A stretch of DNA of 64,000 bases, from contig NZ_AP024653.1 of NCBI RefSeq assembly GCF_019977335.1, positions 3,534,001-3,598,000 on the forward strand. The letters run 5' to 3'. Both the position numbers and the translations under genes were made by a program. Position 1 is the first letter of the stretch, and each line of letters opens with the position of its first letter. The notes under the pieces were generated by a model. That model had not been told where the DNA came from and searched no databases. It saw nothing but the letters and a program-made list of their open reading frames with translations. Shown piece after piece: positions 48,130 to 56,800 of this stretch. Source of the stretch: Arthrobacter sp. NicSoilB4. GTDB taxonomy: Bacteria; Actinomycetota; Actinomycetes; Actinomycetales; Micrococcaceae.

Positions 48130-48953
48130 CCCTCAGTAGCCTTCACACGTGTGCCGCCGATACCCACCGAATCCTGGGACAGGCGCTGCGCGAGCCAGAT
48201 CGGCACGATCGAGACGACGATCAGGACGACGGCCACGACGTTGACCACCGGCGCCTGGTTGGGCCGGAAGAGGTTCTGCAGGATCCAGATCGGCAGGGTG
48301 GTGTCCCCGGCGCCGATGGTAAACGTCGTCACGATGATCTCGTCGAAGCTCAGCGCGAAGGCCAGCAGCCCGCCGGCCAGCAGGGCGGAGCGGAGCTGCG
48401 GGAACGTGACCAGCCGGAACGTGGTGAACACGCCGGCGCCCAGATCTGCGGACGCCTCTTCCAGTCCGCTTTGCATCCGGCGCAGCCGCGCAATGACGTT
48501 GTTGAACACTGTCACCATGCAGAACGTGGCGTGCGCGATCACCACGGTCCACATGCTCAGCGAGACCCCCAGGATCGTCGTGAACATGTTGTTCAGGGCG
48601 ATGCCGGTGACGATGCCGGGCAGCGCGATCGGCAGGATCACGAGCAGGCTGATCACGTCCCGGCCGAAGAATTTGTAGCGCAGCAACGCCAACGCCAGGA
48701 GCGTCCCCAGCACCAGCGAAATGAGCGTCGAGACCGCCGCCACCCACAGCGAGGAGACCACGGCCTCGCGGACGCCGGCGGAGTCCAGGGCCCGCCCCCA
48801 CCACTCCAGCGTGAACCCCTGCGGCGGCCAGCCGAAGGTCCGGTCCGCGTTGAAGGAGTTCACCACAACCAGCAGCAGCGGGACATAGATGAACAGGAAC
48901 ACCAGCGCGGTGACGACGCCGAGGATGACTTTGGCGCTTCGGGAAAGTCTCAT
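48126..48953 (-). CDS. ABC transporter permease, PotC type
   Basis: A 275-residue membrane protein with six predicted helices (first LGVVTALVFLFIYVPLLLVV). The ABC coupling loop is EEASADLGAGVFTTFRLVTF (EAA motif). It is the last gene of a leftward potA-potD-potB-potC-like set. Such systems import spermidine, putrescine or other small amines; the size and order fit, but the substrate cannot be told from sequence here. AGGAG precedes the ATG. Confidence 0.9.
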   Translation of the reverse strand: MRLSRSAKVILGVVTALVFLFIYVPLLLVVVNSFNADRTFGWPPQGFTLEWWGRALDSAGVREAVVSSLWVAAVSTLISLVLGTLLALALLRYKFFGRDVISLLVILPIALPGIVTGIALNNMFTTILGVSLSMWTVVIAHATFCMVTVFNNVIARLRRMQSGLEEASADLGAGVFTTFRLVTFPQLRSALLAGGLLAFALSFDEIIVTTFTIGAGDTTLPIWILQNLFRPNQAPVVNVVAVVLIVVSIVPIWLAQRLSQDSVGIGGTRVKATEG

Positions 48954-48993
48954 GGTGCTCCTGCCGCCTGCTCCGGGCTAAACGCCTCACTGT

Positions 48994-49923
48994 TCACAGG
49001 CTGTTGAGGGCGCCGGAGCGCCGGACGATGAAGAGGTACAGCGTGATGATGGCAATCGGGACCAGCGAGACGGCCGCGGCGAACGGCAGGTTGTTCGCGG
49101 CCCCAACGTTCGCGTAGACCACGGTGCCGAGCATCTGGGTGGTGCCGCCGACAATCTGGGCCGTGATGTAGTCCCCCAGCGAGAGCGAGAACGTGAAGAT
49201 CGTCCCGGCAATGATGGAGGGGACCAGCAGGGGGAACATGACCAGGCGCATGGTGGCCAGTGGCTTGGCGCCGAGGTCGCCGGAGGCTTCCAGCAGCGTA
49301 TCGGGGACCCGGTCGAACCCCGCGTAGATCGGCAGGATCATAAACGGCAGCCAGATGTAGGCCAGAGTCAGGATCACCGCGGTTTCGCCGTACCCCGGCG
49401 ACTCCAGCCCGACCGGTGCCCCCAGCCACTCCAGCAGCCCGCCGTCGGCCAGCACATTGCGCCACGCGTAGGCCTTGACGAGGTAGCTGGCCCACAGCGG
49501 CATCAGCACCGCCACTACCAGCAGCTTCTGCCAGCGGGGACTGGCCACCTTGGCGATAAAGAACGCCATGGGCAGCGCGAGGACCAGGTCGATCAGGGTC
49601 ACGGCGATCGCGATCCACAGTGTCCGCAGGGTGATCCGCTGGTAGACCGGATCGGTCAGGACTGTCACGATATTTTCGGTGGTCCAGTCCGTGGACACCT
49701 TGCCGGTGAAGGTGTCCACGGTCCAGAACGCGGTAATCAGCAGCGCCGCCAGAGCCGCGATGTAGACGAGCACCAGCCAGCCGGCCGGGGCGGTAACCAG
49801 CCCCGCCAGCCGAAGGTTCGGCGAGCGGTGCAGCAGCGCCGAGAACCTGTGGGCCTTGGGCCGGGGCACCGCGGCACGTGCGGGCGGCGCCCCGGGGACC
49901 GGGTGCTGCGTCTGGAGCGCCAT
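48994..49923 (-). CDS. ABC transporter permease, PotB type
   Basis: A 309-residue permease with an extended cytoplasmic N-terminus (about 30 residues before the first helix LVTAPAGWLVLVYIAALAAL), six helices and the EAA loop LLEASGDLGAKPLATMRLVM. It pairs with the PotC-type permease to form the membrane channel. It starts one base after the potD-like stop, so translation is coupled. The NILADGG-like segment (RNVLADGGLLEWLG) is usual for PotB. Confidence 0.9.
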   Translation of the reverse strand: MALQTQHPVPGAPPARAAVPRPKAHRFSALLHRSPNLRLAGLVTAPAGWLVLVYIAALAALLITAFWTVDTFTGKVSTDWTTENIVTVLTDPVYQRITLRTLWIAIAVTLIDLVLALPMAFFIAKVASPRWQKLLVVAVLMPLWASYLVKAYAWRNVLADGGLLEWLGAPVGLESPGYGETAVILTLAYIWLPFMILPIYAGFDRVPDTLLEASGDLGAKPLATMRLVMFPLLVPSIIAGTIFTFSLSLGDYITAQIVGGTTQMLGTVVYANVGAANNLPFAAAVSLVPIAIITLYLFIVRRSGALNSL

Positions 49924-49924
49924 C

Positions 49925-51112
49925 TCAGCCCTTAATCTCGGTCCAGGCCTTCGTCCACGCCGAGTAGTCCGTGCATTGGACGTCTGTTCGGCCGTCCAGG
50001 CACTTGGCCACCGGGGTGGTCCAGTACCAGATCTGCTTCGCGTAGGCCTCGTCGCCGGAATGGTAGGTCTCGCAGTGTGCCTTGTCCGCGGTCAGGTCAC
50101 AGGCCTTGGGGTTGGCCGGCGATTCCCCGAAGAACTCCGCCACTGCCGCATTGGCCTTGGGGCTGGCGATGTAATCGAGCCACAGGTAGGCGCAGTTCTT
50201 GTTCTTGGACTCCGAACTGATCATCCAGGTGTCCGACCAGCCGGTGGCCCCCTCTTCGGGGAGCAGCGTCTCCACGTTGGTCCCGTTCGCACTGGCGATG
50301 TTCGCGCCCACCTGCCAGGTGGTGCCGACCACCGTGCTGCCGCTGGCGAAGGCCTGGACCTCCTTGACGACGTCGCTCCAGTACTCGCCGATGTGCTTGC
50401 GCTGCTCTTTCAGCAGGTCAACCGAGGCCGCGAGCTGGTCCTTGTCCAGCGCGTAGGGGTTCTTGATGCCGAGCTCCGGCTTGTGGGCCATCAGGTACAC
50501 GGCGGCGTCGGCAATGTAAATCGGCGAGTCGTAGGCAGTGACCTTGCCGCTGTGCTGGGCTGCGTCGTCGAACACGGCCCTCCAGGAGGTGGGCGCCGGG
50601 GTGACGCTATCCACGGAGTACATCAGCAGGTTGGCTCCCCAGCCGTGCGGCATCCCGTAATTCTTGCCGTCCACGGTGTTCCAGGCCTTGTCCTTCAGGA
50701 ACGGGTACACGTCGGCGTAGTTCTTCAGCAGGCTCATGTTGACCGGCTCCACATTGTTGCCGGCAATCAGCCGCAGCGAGGCGTCGCCGGACGCCGAGAC
50801 GACGTCGTACTGACCGGTGCGCATCAGGGTGACGGCTTCGTCCGAGGTGCCGAAGGGCTTGAAGTTCACCTTGCACCCGGTCTCGGTCTCGAAGGGCGTC
50901 ACCCAGTCGACGGCGGGGTCGTTGCTGCCGTCTTCGGCGTAACCCGGCCAGCCGAGGATGGAGAGCTGCCCTTCGCCCGGGCCGATTTCAGACTTGACCG
51001 GCTGCGCGGACTGGGTGGCAGATCCCCCGCCGGTGGTGCCGCAGCCCGCCAGTACGAGGGCTGCCGCCGCGGCCACCCCAACCACCAGGGAGGCCCTGTT
51101 CCTTGATGCCAT
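49925..51112 (-). CDS. Polyamine-type ABC solute-binding lipoprotein
   Basis: A 395-residue binding protein (PotD/PotF class). The signal peptide has basic ASRNR, a hydrophobic core and lipobox LAGC (about residues 21-24), so it is lipid-anchored. The mature part shows LSILGWPGYAEDG, WVTPFETETGCKV, EAVTLMRTGQYDVVSASGD and a C-terminal KNCAYLWLDYIASPKANAAV. WPGY and the DVVSASGD element are typical of spermidine/putrescine-binding proteins. Paired cysteines late in the chain (KACDLTADKAHCET) may form disulfides. The start at 51112 is set by AAGGA and the signal peptide. Confidence 0.9.
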   Translation of the reverse strand: MASRNRASLVVGVAAAAALVLAGCGTTGGGSATQSAQPVKSEIGPGEGQLSILGWPGYAEDGSNDPAVDWVTPFETETGCKVNFKPFGTSDEAVTLMRTGQYDVVSASGDASLRLIAGNNVEPVNMSLLKNYADVYPFLKDKAWNTVDGKNYGMPHGWGANLLMYSVDSVTPAPTSWRAVFDDAAQHSGKVTAYDSPIYIADAAVYLMAHKPELGIKNPYALDKDQLAASVDLLKEQRKHIGEYWSDVVKEVQAFASGSTVVGTTWQVGANIASANGTNVETLLPEEGATGWSDTWMISSESKNKNCAYLWLDYIASPKANAAVAEFFGESPANPKACDLTADKAHCETYHSGDEAYAKQIWYWTTPVAKCLDGRTDVQCTDYSAWTKAWTEIKG

Positions 51113-51164
51113 GATCCTTACCTTTCGTTGTGGGGTGAACCAGACTCTGTGCATGGACGGACGC

Positions 51165-52238
51165 TCAGGAACCGCCGGACGGCAGCCAGACGGCGTCGTC
51201 GTCGTCCCAGCTCACCGCGACGCGCCGGTCCAGCAGTTCTGCGTCGCCGCCGGGCAGCGTTTCGGGTGCCAGCACGACGACGACGGGACCGTCGTCGAGC
51301 TGCACCCGGACCTGGGTGGCGTGCCCCACGTAGACGAGCGACGTGACGGTTCCGGGAAGGGAGGTGACGCCGTCGCGCGGTTCCGGGACGGCCGCCCAGG
51401 ACAGGCGCAGCCGCTCGGGCCGGATGCAAACCTGCTCCGCGCGGCCGTAGAGTTTCTGGGCGAGGCCGGCGTCGAAGATGTTGGAGGTGCCGACGAAGTT
51501 GGCCACGAATGCACCGCCGGGGCGCTCGTAGATCTCGTGTGCCGTGCCGATCTGCTCCAGGCTTCCGTTATTGAACACGCCGATCCGGTCGCTCATGGTC
51601 AGGGCCTCCTCTTGGTCATGGGTGACGAAGATGAAGGTGATCCCGAGCGAGCGCTGCAGTTCCTTGAGTTCCACCTGCATCTGCTGCCGGAGCTTCAGGT
51701 CCAGTGCGCCGAGCGGCTCGTCCAGCAGCAGGACCTTGGGCTGCACCACCAGCGCCCGTGCCAGGGCCACGCGCTGGCGCTGGCCGCCGGAGAGCTGGGC
51801 GGGCTTGCGCCCCACGAACTTCGCCAGCTGCACGCGTTCCAGGGCTTCGCGGGCCCGCTCGTGGCGCTCCTTCCTGGGCATTCCGCGCACGCGCAGGCCG
51901 TAGGCGACGTTGTCGATGAGGGACATGTGCGGGAACAGCGCGTAGTCCTGGAAAACGGTGTTGAGGTTCCGTTCGAAAGGCGCCATTCCGGTGACGTCCT
52001 TGCCCTCGAGTTCGATGCTTCCGGAGGTGGGCAGCTCGAAGCCTGCGATCAGGCGCAGGACAGTGGTTTTGCCGGAGCCTGACGGTCCCAGCATCGAGAA
52101 GAACTCGCCCTGGCGGATGTCCAGGTCCACGGCGTTGACGGCGACGGTGTCGCCGAAGACTTTGGTGAGTTTCCGCAGGCGGATCGCCGGAACCGCGTCC
52201 GTTCCCGTGTGCCGGCCGGCTGCGAGCGTTTCGGTCAT
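51165..52238 (-). CDS. ABC transporter ATP-binding protein, PotA type
   Basis: A 357-residue ATPase. The nucleotide-binding part shows Walker [10 protein letters not shown] (about 53-61), Q-loop [11 protein letters not shown], signature LSGGQRQRV and Walker [17 protein letters not shown]_2 domain follows (about 275-350, with RPERLRLSW and [20 protein letters not shown]). It begins the leftward transporter operon and is divergent from the FadR-type regulator across a 223-base AT-rich promoter region. Confidence 0.93.
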   Translation of the reverse strand: MTETLAAGRHTGTDAVPAIRLRKLTKVFGDTVAVNAVDLDIRQGEFFSMLGPSGSGKTTVLRLIAGFELPTSGSIELEGKDVTGMAPFERNLNTVFQDYALFPHMSLIDNVAYGLRVRGMPRKERHERAREALERVQLAKFVGRKPAQLSGGQRQRVALARALVVQPKVLLLDEPLGALDLKLRQQMQVELKELQRSLGITFIFVTHDQEEALTMSDRIGVFNNGSLEQIGTAHEIYERPGGAFVANFVGTSNIFDAGLAQKLYGRAEQVCIRPERLRLSWAAVPEPRDGVTSLPGTVTSLVYVGHATQVRVQLDDGPVVVVLAPETLPGGDAELLDRRVAVSWDDDDAVWLPSGGS

Positions 52239-52461
52239 GGGGTGCGCCTAACTCCGTTGCCGGATCGTCTTAGATGCGACACAGCAGGGTGTGATCCAGG
52301 CCACAACAGGCTGCTGGGCCAAATACTATTACTCCATAGGTTTTGTGTATAGACCCCCGCGAAAGCCCGGATTAGGATGGCTTTCAACCGGGCGCAGGCA
52401 GCCCCAGCCGCCGCCCCTGGATCCGGAACCGCGACGCCAAAAGAATCCCAGGGAGGCCCGG
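52239..52461. promoter_or_regulatory. Divergent promoter region, transporter/FadR regulator
   Basis: An AT-rich island at about 52322-52355 (AATACTATTACTCCATAGG then TTTTGTGTATAGAC) stands out in otherwise GC-rich DNA. It likely holds both promoters; TATAGA on the plus strand and TAGTAT on the minus strand are the best -10 candidates. An operator for the regulator is expected here. Confidence 0.5.
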
Positions 52462-53202
52462 ATGCTGCTGACACCGCAGGGCGCCTCGCGGAGCCTGGCG
52501 GCCGTGTTCACTCCCATCAAGTCCCGGGGGCTGGTGGACGAGGTCTGCGGCCGGATTGAGCAGGCCGTGGAAACCGGGCTGCTCACCAGCGGCCAGCGGC
52601 TGCCCAATGAAACGGAACTCGCCGCCGCCCTGGGAGTCTCCGCGGTGACGGCCCGCGAGGCGCTGTCCCAGCTGCGGACCTCTGGCATCATCCGCACGGC
52701 CCGGGGCCGCAACGGCGGAAGCTTCATTGCGGATGACGTCCTGCCCTCCCGGGAACGCGCCTTGGACCAGCTGCGCGAACTGACCCGGCTCCAGATCAGC
52801 GACCTGGGACTGCACTACCAGGCCATTGCCGCCGCCTGCGCCGGCGTTGCGGCGCGGCGCTCGGACGCCGCCGACATGGCGATCCTGCGTTCCTTCATCC
52901 CCACCGCGGACGCGGATCCGTTGCACTGGCGGCTGGCCCTCTCGGAGTTCCTGCTCGAGGTGGCCGCCATCGCCCGCTCGGCCAGGCTGGCCCGGGAACT
53001 GATCCGGCTGCAGGCAGACCTGGGCACCCTCACGCTGCTGCCCTGCGCCGACTCCGGCTACCGTGCGACGACGGCGGTCCTCCTCGAGGAGGTCGCGGCC
53101 GCCGTCGAATTTCACCAACCGTCAGCCGCGGAAGCGGCAGTAAAAGCACTCGTGACCGCAACCACGGACTGGCTGCTGAATGAGCAGTCGAAACGCTACT
53201 GA
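52462..53202 (+). CDS. FadR/GntR-type transcriptional regulator
   Basis: A 246-residue regulator. The GntR winged helix covers about residues 20-90: LVDEVCGRIEQAVETGLLTS, GQRLPNETELAAALGVSAVT, AREALSQLRTSGIIRTARGR. An all-helical FCD-like sensor domain follows, with LGLHYQAIAAACAGVAARRS and HWRLALSEFLLEVAAIARSA. GGGAGG precedes the ATG at 52462; the upstream open frame is not coding. It faces the transporter operon and is followed after 30 bases by the Cache-domain gene, so it likely controls both according to a small ligand. Confidence 0.88.
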   Translation: MLLTPQGASRSLAAVFTPIKSRGLVDEVCGRIEQAVETGLLTSGQRLPNETELAAALGVSAVTAREALSQLRTSGIIRTARGRNGGSFIADDVLPSRERALDQLRELTRLQISDLGLHYQAIAAACAGVAARRSDAADMAILRSFIPTADADPLHWRLALSEFLLEVAAIARSARLARELIRLQADLGTLTLLPCADSGYRATTAVLLEEVAAAVEFHQPSAAEAAVKALVTATTDWLLNEQSKRY

Positions 53203-53232
53203 CCAGATCCTTCGAGCTAAGGCAGGGACCCG

Positions 53233-53943
53233 ATGTCTGAAACCACCGCCTCCCCCGGCACGATCACCCTGCACGCCGGGGAACTCGACGCCGCCATCAC
53301 CGGCATCGAGGGCAGGCTGGCGGCGTGGGCAGCGGAAACGGGGACCGCGCTGGCGGCCCTCTCCGCGAAGGTCACCGGCACCGCCGTGGACAAGCTCATC
53401 CGGCCGGTGGTCGAAGAACTGGTCCGGACTCCGGACGGCTACGTTGCCGGCGCAGGCTTCCTCGCCAACGCGGGTCTGCTGGGGCCGGAACGCAGCTACA
53501 TCGCTTGGTGGCAGGGCGAGGAGCTGGAGCATGTGGACGCCCTCGCCAACTTCAGCCCCAACTCCATCAGCCGGTACGTCAAGTCCGAGTGGTTCCGCAT
53601 CCCGGTGGAAACCGGACAAGCCCACGTCACCGGACCCTACGTCGATTTCCTCTGCACGGACGAGTACGTCCTGACCTTCACGCACCCGGTGTTCTGCCGC
53701 CCGGACGGGCCGGTGGCGGGCATTGTGGGGATGGACGTCACCGTGCAGCGGCTGGAGCGCGGCGCCATGCCCGTGCTGCGCCGGATCGGGGAACGGGCCA
53801 CGCTGGTGAACTCCGACGGCCGCGCCATCGTCTCGGCAGCCTCAGACATCGCCGCCGGGGACCTCGCCGCGGCCGAGGAGGGCTGCAGCGTCTACGCCGT
53901 GGGCCGGACGTTCCGGATCTGGAGCGGCGCGACCGCGCTCTGA
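53233..53943 (+). CDS. Stand-alone Cache (PDC sensor) domain protein
   Basis: A 236-residue protein with a Cache/PDC fold over about residues 65-190. Landmarks are AGAGFLANAGLLGPERSYIA, WFRIPVETGQAHVTGPYVDF, CTDEYVLTFTHPVFCRPDG and VAGIVGMDVTVQRLE. Cache domains normally sit outside the membrane in chemoreceptors and kinases. This protein has no signal peptide, transmembrane helix or output domain, so it appears to be a free cytosolic ligand-binding protein. Linked to a FadR regulator and an amine-type importer, it may bind the transported compound. Confidence 0.82.
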   Translation: MSETTASPGTITLHAGELDAAITGIEGRLAAWAAETGTALAALSAKVTGTAVDKLIRPVVEELVRTPDGYVAGAGFLANAGLLGPERSYIAWWQGEELEHVDALANFSPNSISRYVKSEWFRIPVETGQAHVTGPYVDFLCTDEYVLTFTHPVFCRPDGPVAGIVGMDVTVQRLERGAMPVLRRIGERATLVNSDGRAIVSAASDIAAGDLAAAEEGCSVYAVGRTFRIWSGATAL

Positions 53944-53958
53944 CCCGCACCGTGTCCC

Positions 53959-54077
53959 CATCGACTGCTCCGCACCTGCCGTTATGAACCCTCAAAACGG
54001 CAGTTGCGTGGGCCCACGCCGGCAGGGTTCCCTGGCCGAGCTTGCGAGGCGAGGGCGCCGGTGGGGAGCACTCGATG
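53959..54077. repeat. Split family A palindrome with about 60-bp insertion
   Basis: The ends CATCGACTGCTCC (53959) and GGAGCACTCGATG (to 54077) match the outer arms of the 25173 element, and TGCCGTTATGAACCCTCAAAACGGCA matches in two pieces the inner arms (TGCCGTT, AAAACGGCA). About 60 extra bases, including the palindrome GCGTGGGCCCACGC, separate the right outer arm. Confidence 0.65.
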
Positions 54078-54176
54078 GTGGGATTGGGGCTGGGTCCGGC
54101 GCTTGGGTGGCTGGCCGGCGGTTCGCCACTGCGCAGGGGCGTTGCTAAGCTGGAATCAAGGCCCCCTCTTGGGCCT

Positions 54177-54217
54177 CCGGACGACGGATCAGTACCCGGC
54201 ACGCGACAAGACTGGCC
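54177..54217 (+). ncRNA. Guanidine-III (ykkC-III) riboswitch
   Basis: The segment carries the conserved words CCGGACGA (54177-54184), GTACCCGG (54192-54199) and GACAAGAC (54205-54212), in the order and spacing of the ykkC-III class as I remember it. P1 can form by pairing CCGG 54177-54180 with CCGG 54196-54199. P2 forms by pairing GATCAGT 54188-54194 with ACTGGCC 54211-54217, which crosses P1 to give the expected pseudoknot. The AGGAG of the first SMR gene follows within three bases, so guanidine binding would expose or mask translation start. Downstream SMR exporters are the usual targets. Confidence 0.85.
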
Positions 54218-54229
54218 ACAGGAGCAGTC

Positions 54230-54553
54230 ATGTCGTGGTTAATTCTTATTCTTTCGGGCTCGTTGGAAGCCGTCTGGGCCGCAGCCCTGCACCGGACAGC
54301 GCAGGCCACAGGCCGCCGCCGGATTGCGCCGGCCGCCGTCTTCCTTGTCTCCGTGCTCGCCAGCACCGGCGGGCTCGCCGTCGCCATGCAGTCCATCCCC
54401 ACTGGAACCGCCTACGCCGTCTGGGTGGGCGTCGGCGTCGTGCTGACCTCCGCCTACGCCATGGTCAGCAAAGTGGAGCCTGCGACGGCGGCGCGGATCC
54501 TGCTGCTCGGCGGGATCGTCGCGTGCGTTGCCGGCCTGAAGGTGGTGGCGTAG
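54230..54553 (+). CDS. SMR-family exporter subunit 1 (guanidinium exporter type)
   Basis: A 107-residue, four-helix small multidrug resistance protein. The essential membrane glutamate is E13 in SGSLEAVWAAAL, and TGTAYAVWVGVGVV is the SMR helix-3 signature. The first helix (MSWLILILSGSLEAVWA) is closer to SugE/Gdx guanidinium exporters than to EmrE. AGGAG precedes the ATG, immediately after the guanidine-III riboswitch. It is followed two bases later by a second SMR gene, which suggests an obligate heterodimer exporting guanidinium. Confidence 0.92.
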   Translation: MSWLILILSGSLEAVWAAALHRTAQATGRRRIAPAAVFLVSVLASTGGLAVAMQSIPTGTAYAVWVGVGVVLTSAYAMVSKVEPATAARILLLGGIVACVAGLKVVA

Positions 54554-54555
54554 CC

Positions 54556-54960
54556 ATGGCCGCGATGCGTACGCCCAAATCGGCAACCGAAGCCCCGGCA
54601 ACGACCCTTTCCTGGCTCATCCTGCTCGCTTCCGCCGTACTGGAGGCGGTCTGGGCCACGGCCCTGGGCCTCTCCGACGGCTTCACCCAACCCCTGCCCA
54701 CCCTCGTGTTCGCGCTGACCGCGACCCTGAGCATGGTGGGGCTGGGCCTGGCCGTGAAAAGCATCCCGCTCGGCACGGCCTACGCCGTCTGGGTGGGGAT
54801 CGGCGCGGCGCTCACGGTCGGCTGGGCGATGGCGACCGGCGTCGAACCGGCCAGCCCGCTCAAGTTGCTGTTCATCGCCGGGATCGTCGGCTGCGCGGCT
54901 GGGCTGAAGCTCCTGCCAGCCGGGAAATCCGAGCCTGCCGCAGCGCTCCCGCCCAGTTAG
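54556..54960 (+). CDS. SMR-family exporter subunit 2 (SugE/Gdx-like)
   Basis: A 134-residue SMR protein with a 17-residue polar N-terminal extension. The first helix SWLILLASAVLEAVWATALG carries the glutamate (E30), LSDGFTQPLPT follows as in SugE, and AVKSIPLGTAYAVWVGIGAA is the third helix. A polar C-terminal tail (AGKSEPAAALPPS) is extra. The ATG lies two bases after the first SMR stop. Paired SMR genes of unequal length usually work as heterodimers with opposite topology. Confidence 0.92.
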   Translation: MAAMRTPKSATEAPATTLSWLILLASAVLEAVWATALGLSDGFTQPLPTLVFALTATLSMVGLGLAVKSIPLGTAYAVWVGIGAALTVGWAMATGVEPASPLKLLFIAGIVGCAAGLKLLPAGKSEPAAALPPS

Positions 54961-55094
54961 TCCGCGCCCTGAAGGGCATTCCGTGGCGACACGCCGTGGC
55001 TCCGGCCCGTCCGCAGCAAGTAACCGGGCAGGAGCGTCGGAATACACCGGAACGGACTCGGGTTGGGGCTAGAAACAGCGAATGGAGACCAAAG

Positions 55095-56105
55095 ATGACG
55101 GCAGCAACAGTCCGGCTCGGCGACGGCCTGATGGTCAGCCCCCTGGGGTTTGGCGGAATGGCCTTGACCCCTGTGTACGGGGAGGTGGATCCGGCCGAGG
55201 CCTTGCGGACCCTGCACCACGCGGTGGATGCCGGCGTCAGCTTCATCGACACGGCGGACATCTACGGCGGGGGGAGCAACGAGGAGCTGATCGCCAAACT
55301 GCTCAGGGAACGCCGCGGCGAGGTGCAGCTGGCCACCAAGTTTGGGCTGGTGGGCACCCCGGCCACCGGGTACTCCGACATCCGGGGCGACGCCGCCTAC
55401 GTGCGGCAGGCCGTGGACCGCAGCCTGCGGCGGCTGGGCACCGAAACCATCGACCTGTACTACATGCACCGCCGTGACCTCCGCGTTCCGATAGTGGAAA
55501 CCGTGGAGGCCATGGCGGAGCTTGTGCAGGCCGGCAAAGTGCGGCACCTTGGCCTGTCTGAAGTGACTGCCGCGGAGCTGCGTGAGGCCAGCAGCGTCCA
55601 CCCGATCGCTGCGGTCCAGAGCGAGTGGTCCATCTGGAGCCGCGATGTGGAACGGAGCGTTGTTCCCGCGGCGGCCGAACTCGGCGTGGGTTTTGTGCCC
55701 TATTCGCCGCTGGGCCGGGGATTCCTCACCGGCACCGTCAATGCGGCGGCGCTGGGCAGCAACGACTTCCGCCGCAACATCCCCCGCTTCGCCGAAGCGG
55801 CGCTGGACGCCAACCAGGGTGTGGTCGCCGCCGTGCAGTCAGTCGCGGCCGAACTTGCCGTTTCCGGGCAGGCTGCAACTCCCGCCCAGGTGGCCCTGGC
55901 CTGGCTGCTCACGCAGGGCCGGAGCCTGGGACCGCCCGTGGTCCCCATCCCCGGCACCCGCAGGGCGGACCGGATCGACGAAAACCTGGGCGCTTTGACG
56001 CTCGACTTCACCCCGGCGCAACTGGAGAAGCTCGACGCCGCCGCGGACGCCGTCGTCGGCTCCCGCTCGGCGGACCCCAACTGGGTGTCGCAGGGCCGTG
56101 AATAG
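55095..56105 (+). CDS. Aldo/keto reductase, second copy type
   Basis: A 336-residue AKR of a different subfamily from the gene at 4941. It begins TVRLGDGLMVSPLGFGGMAL. The catalytic set is FIDTADIYGGGSNEEL (Asp, Tyr), LATKFGLVG (Lys) and IDLYYMHRRD (His). The cofactor end has VPIPGTRRADRIDENL. It resembles AKR13-like, YajO/PLR-type enzymes. GGAG lies 11 bases before the ATG at 55095. It is independent of the SMR pair (134 bases apart). The substrate is unknown. Confidence 0.9.
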   Translation: MTAATVRLGDGLMVSPLGFGGMALTPVYGEVDPAEALRTLHHAVDAGVSFIDTADIYGGGSNEELIAKLLRERRGEVQLATKFGLVGTPATGYSDIRGDAAYVRQAVDRSLRRLGTETIDLYYMHRRDLRVPIVETVEAMAELVQAGKVRHLGLSEVTAAELREASSVHPIAAVQSEWSIWSRDVERSVVPAAAELGVGFVPYSPLGRGFLTGTVNAAALGSNDFRRNIPRFAEAALDANQGVVAAVQSVAAELAVSGQAATPAQVALAWLLTQGRSLGPPVVPIPGTRRADRIDENLGALTLDFTPAQLEKLDAAADAVVGSRSADPNWVSQGRE

Positions 56106-56113
56106 CGCCTCCG

Positions 56114-56119
56114 TAGACT
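56114..56119 (+). promoter_or_regulatory. -10 box (TAGACT) of leaderless MBL gene
   Basis: TAGACT ends seven bases before the ATG at 56127, just after the reductase stop. Confidence 0.55.
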
Positions 56120-56126
56120 GAAGCCC

Positions 56127-56777
56127 ATGGACTCGCTTATTCACTCGTTACGGAACATCACCATCCGCCGGATTTCGGTCAGCGAAATGGACAACAACGT
56201 GTATCTGCTGACGGCCAAGGCATCCGGCGCCCAGCTCCTGATCGATGCGGCCGATGATCTGGCCGCCATCCAGGGGCTGCTCGCCGACGCCGCCGCGGAT
56301 ACCTCCGCGGCGCCGAAACTGGCGCTGGTTGCCACCACCCACCAGCACTGGGACCACGTCCGCGCGCTGCCGGGCCTGGTGGCAGCCACCGGAGTGAAGA
56401 CGGCGGCCGGGACGGATGACGCCCCGGAGCTGCCGGTGCCGGTGGATGTGCTGCTGGATCACGGGGACGTCGGCAACTTCGAGGGCTTCGACGTGACGGC
56501 AGTGCACCTGCGCGGCCATACTCCGGGGTCGATCGCGCTCGTGTACCAGGACCCGGAAGGCCCGGCACACATCTTCTCCGGCGACTCGCTGTTCCCGGGA
56601 GGGGTGGGCAATACGCAGAAGGATCCCGCGCGGTTTGCCCAGCTGCTCACCGACGTGAGCGAGCGGTTGTTCGACGTGTATCCGGATGACACCGTGGTGC
56701 ACCCGGGCCACGGCAAGCCCACCACCCTGGGCGCGGAGCGTCCGCACCTGGCGGAGTGGCGCGCCCGCGGCTGGTAG
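56127..56777 (+). CDS. Metallo-beta-lactamase-fold hydrolase
   Basis: A 216-residue MBL-fold protein of the glyoxalase-II-like branch. The metal motif is TTHQHWDH (H72-x-H74-x-D76-H77). Further ligands are in VHLRGHTPGSIAL, FSGDSLFPGGVG and VVHPGHGKPTTLG. It would hydrolyse a thioester or ester; GloB-like activity is plausible but not shown. It is leaderless by the TAGACT spacing and convergent with the helicase gene across a large hairpin. Confidence 0.9.
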   Translation: MDSLIHSLRNITIRRISVSEMDNNVYLLTAKASGAQLLIDAADDLAAIQGLLADAAADTSAAPKLALVATTHQHWDHVRALPGLVAATGVKTAAGTDDAPELPVPVDVLLDHGDVGNFEGFDVTAVHLRGHTPGSIALVYQDPEGPAHIFSGDSLFPGGVGNTQKDPARFAQLLTDVSERLFDVYPDDTVVHPGHGKPTTLGAERPHLAEWRARGW

Positions 56778-56800
56778 CTGTCGCTGCGGTTTCAGACTGG

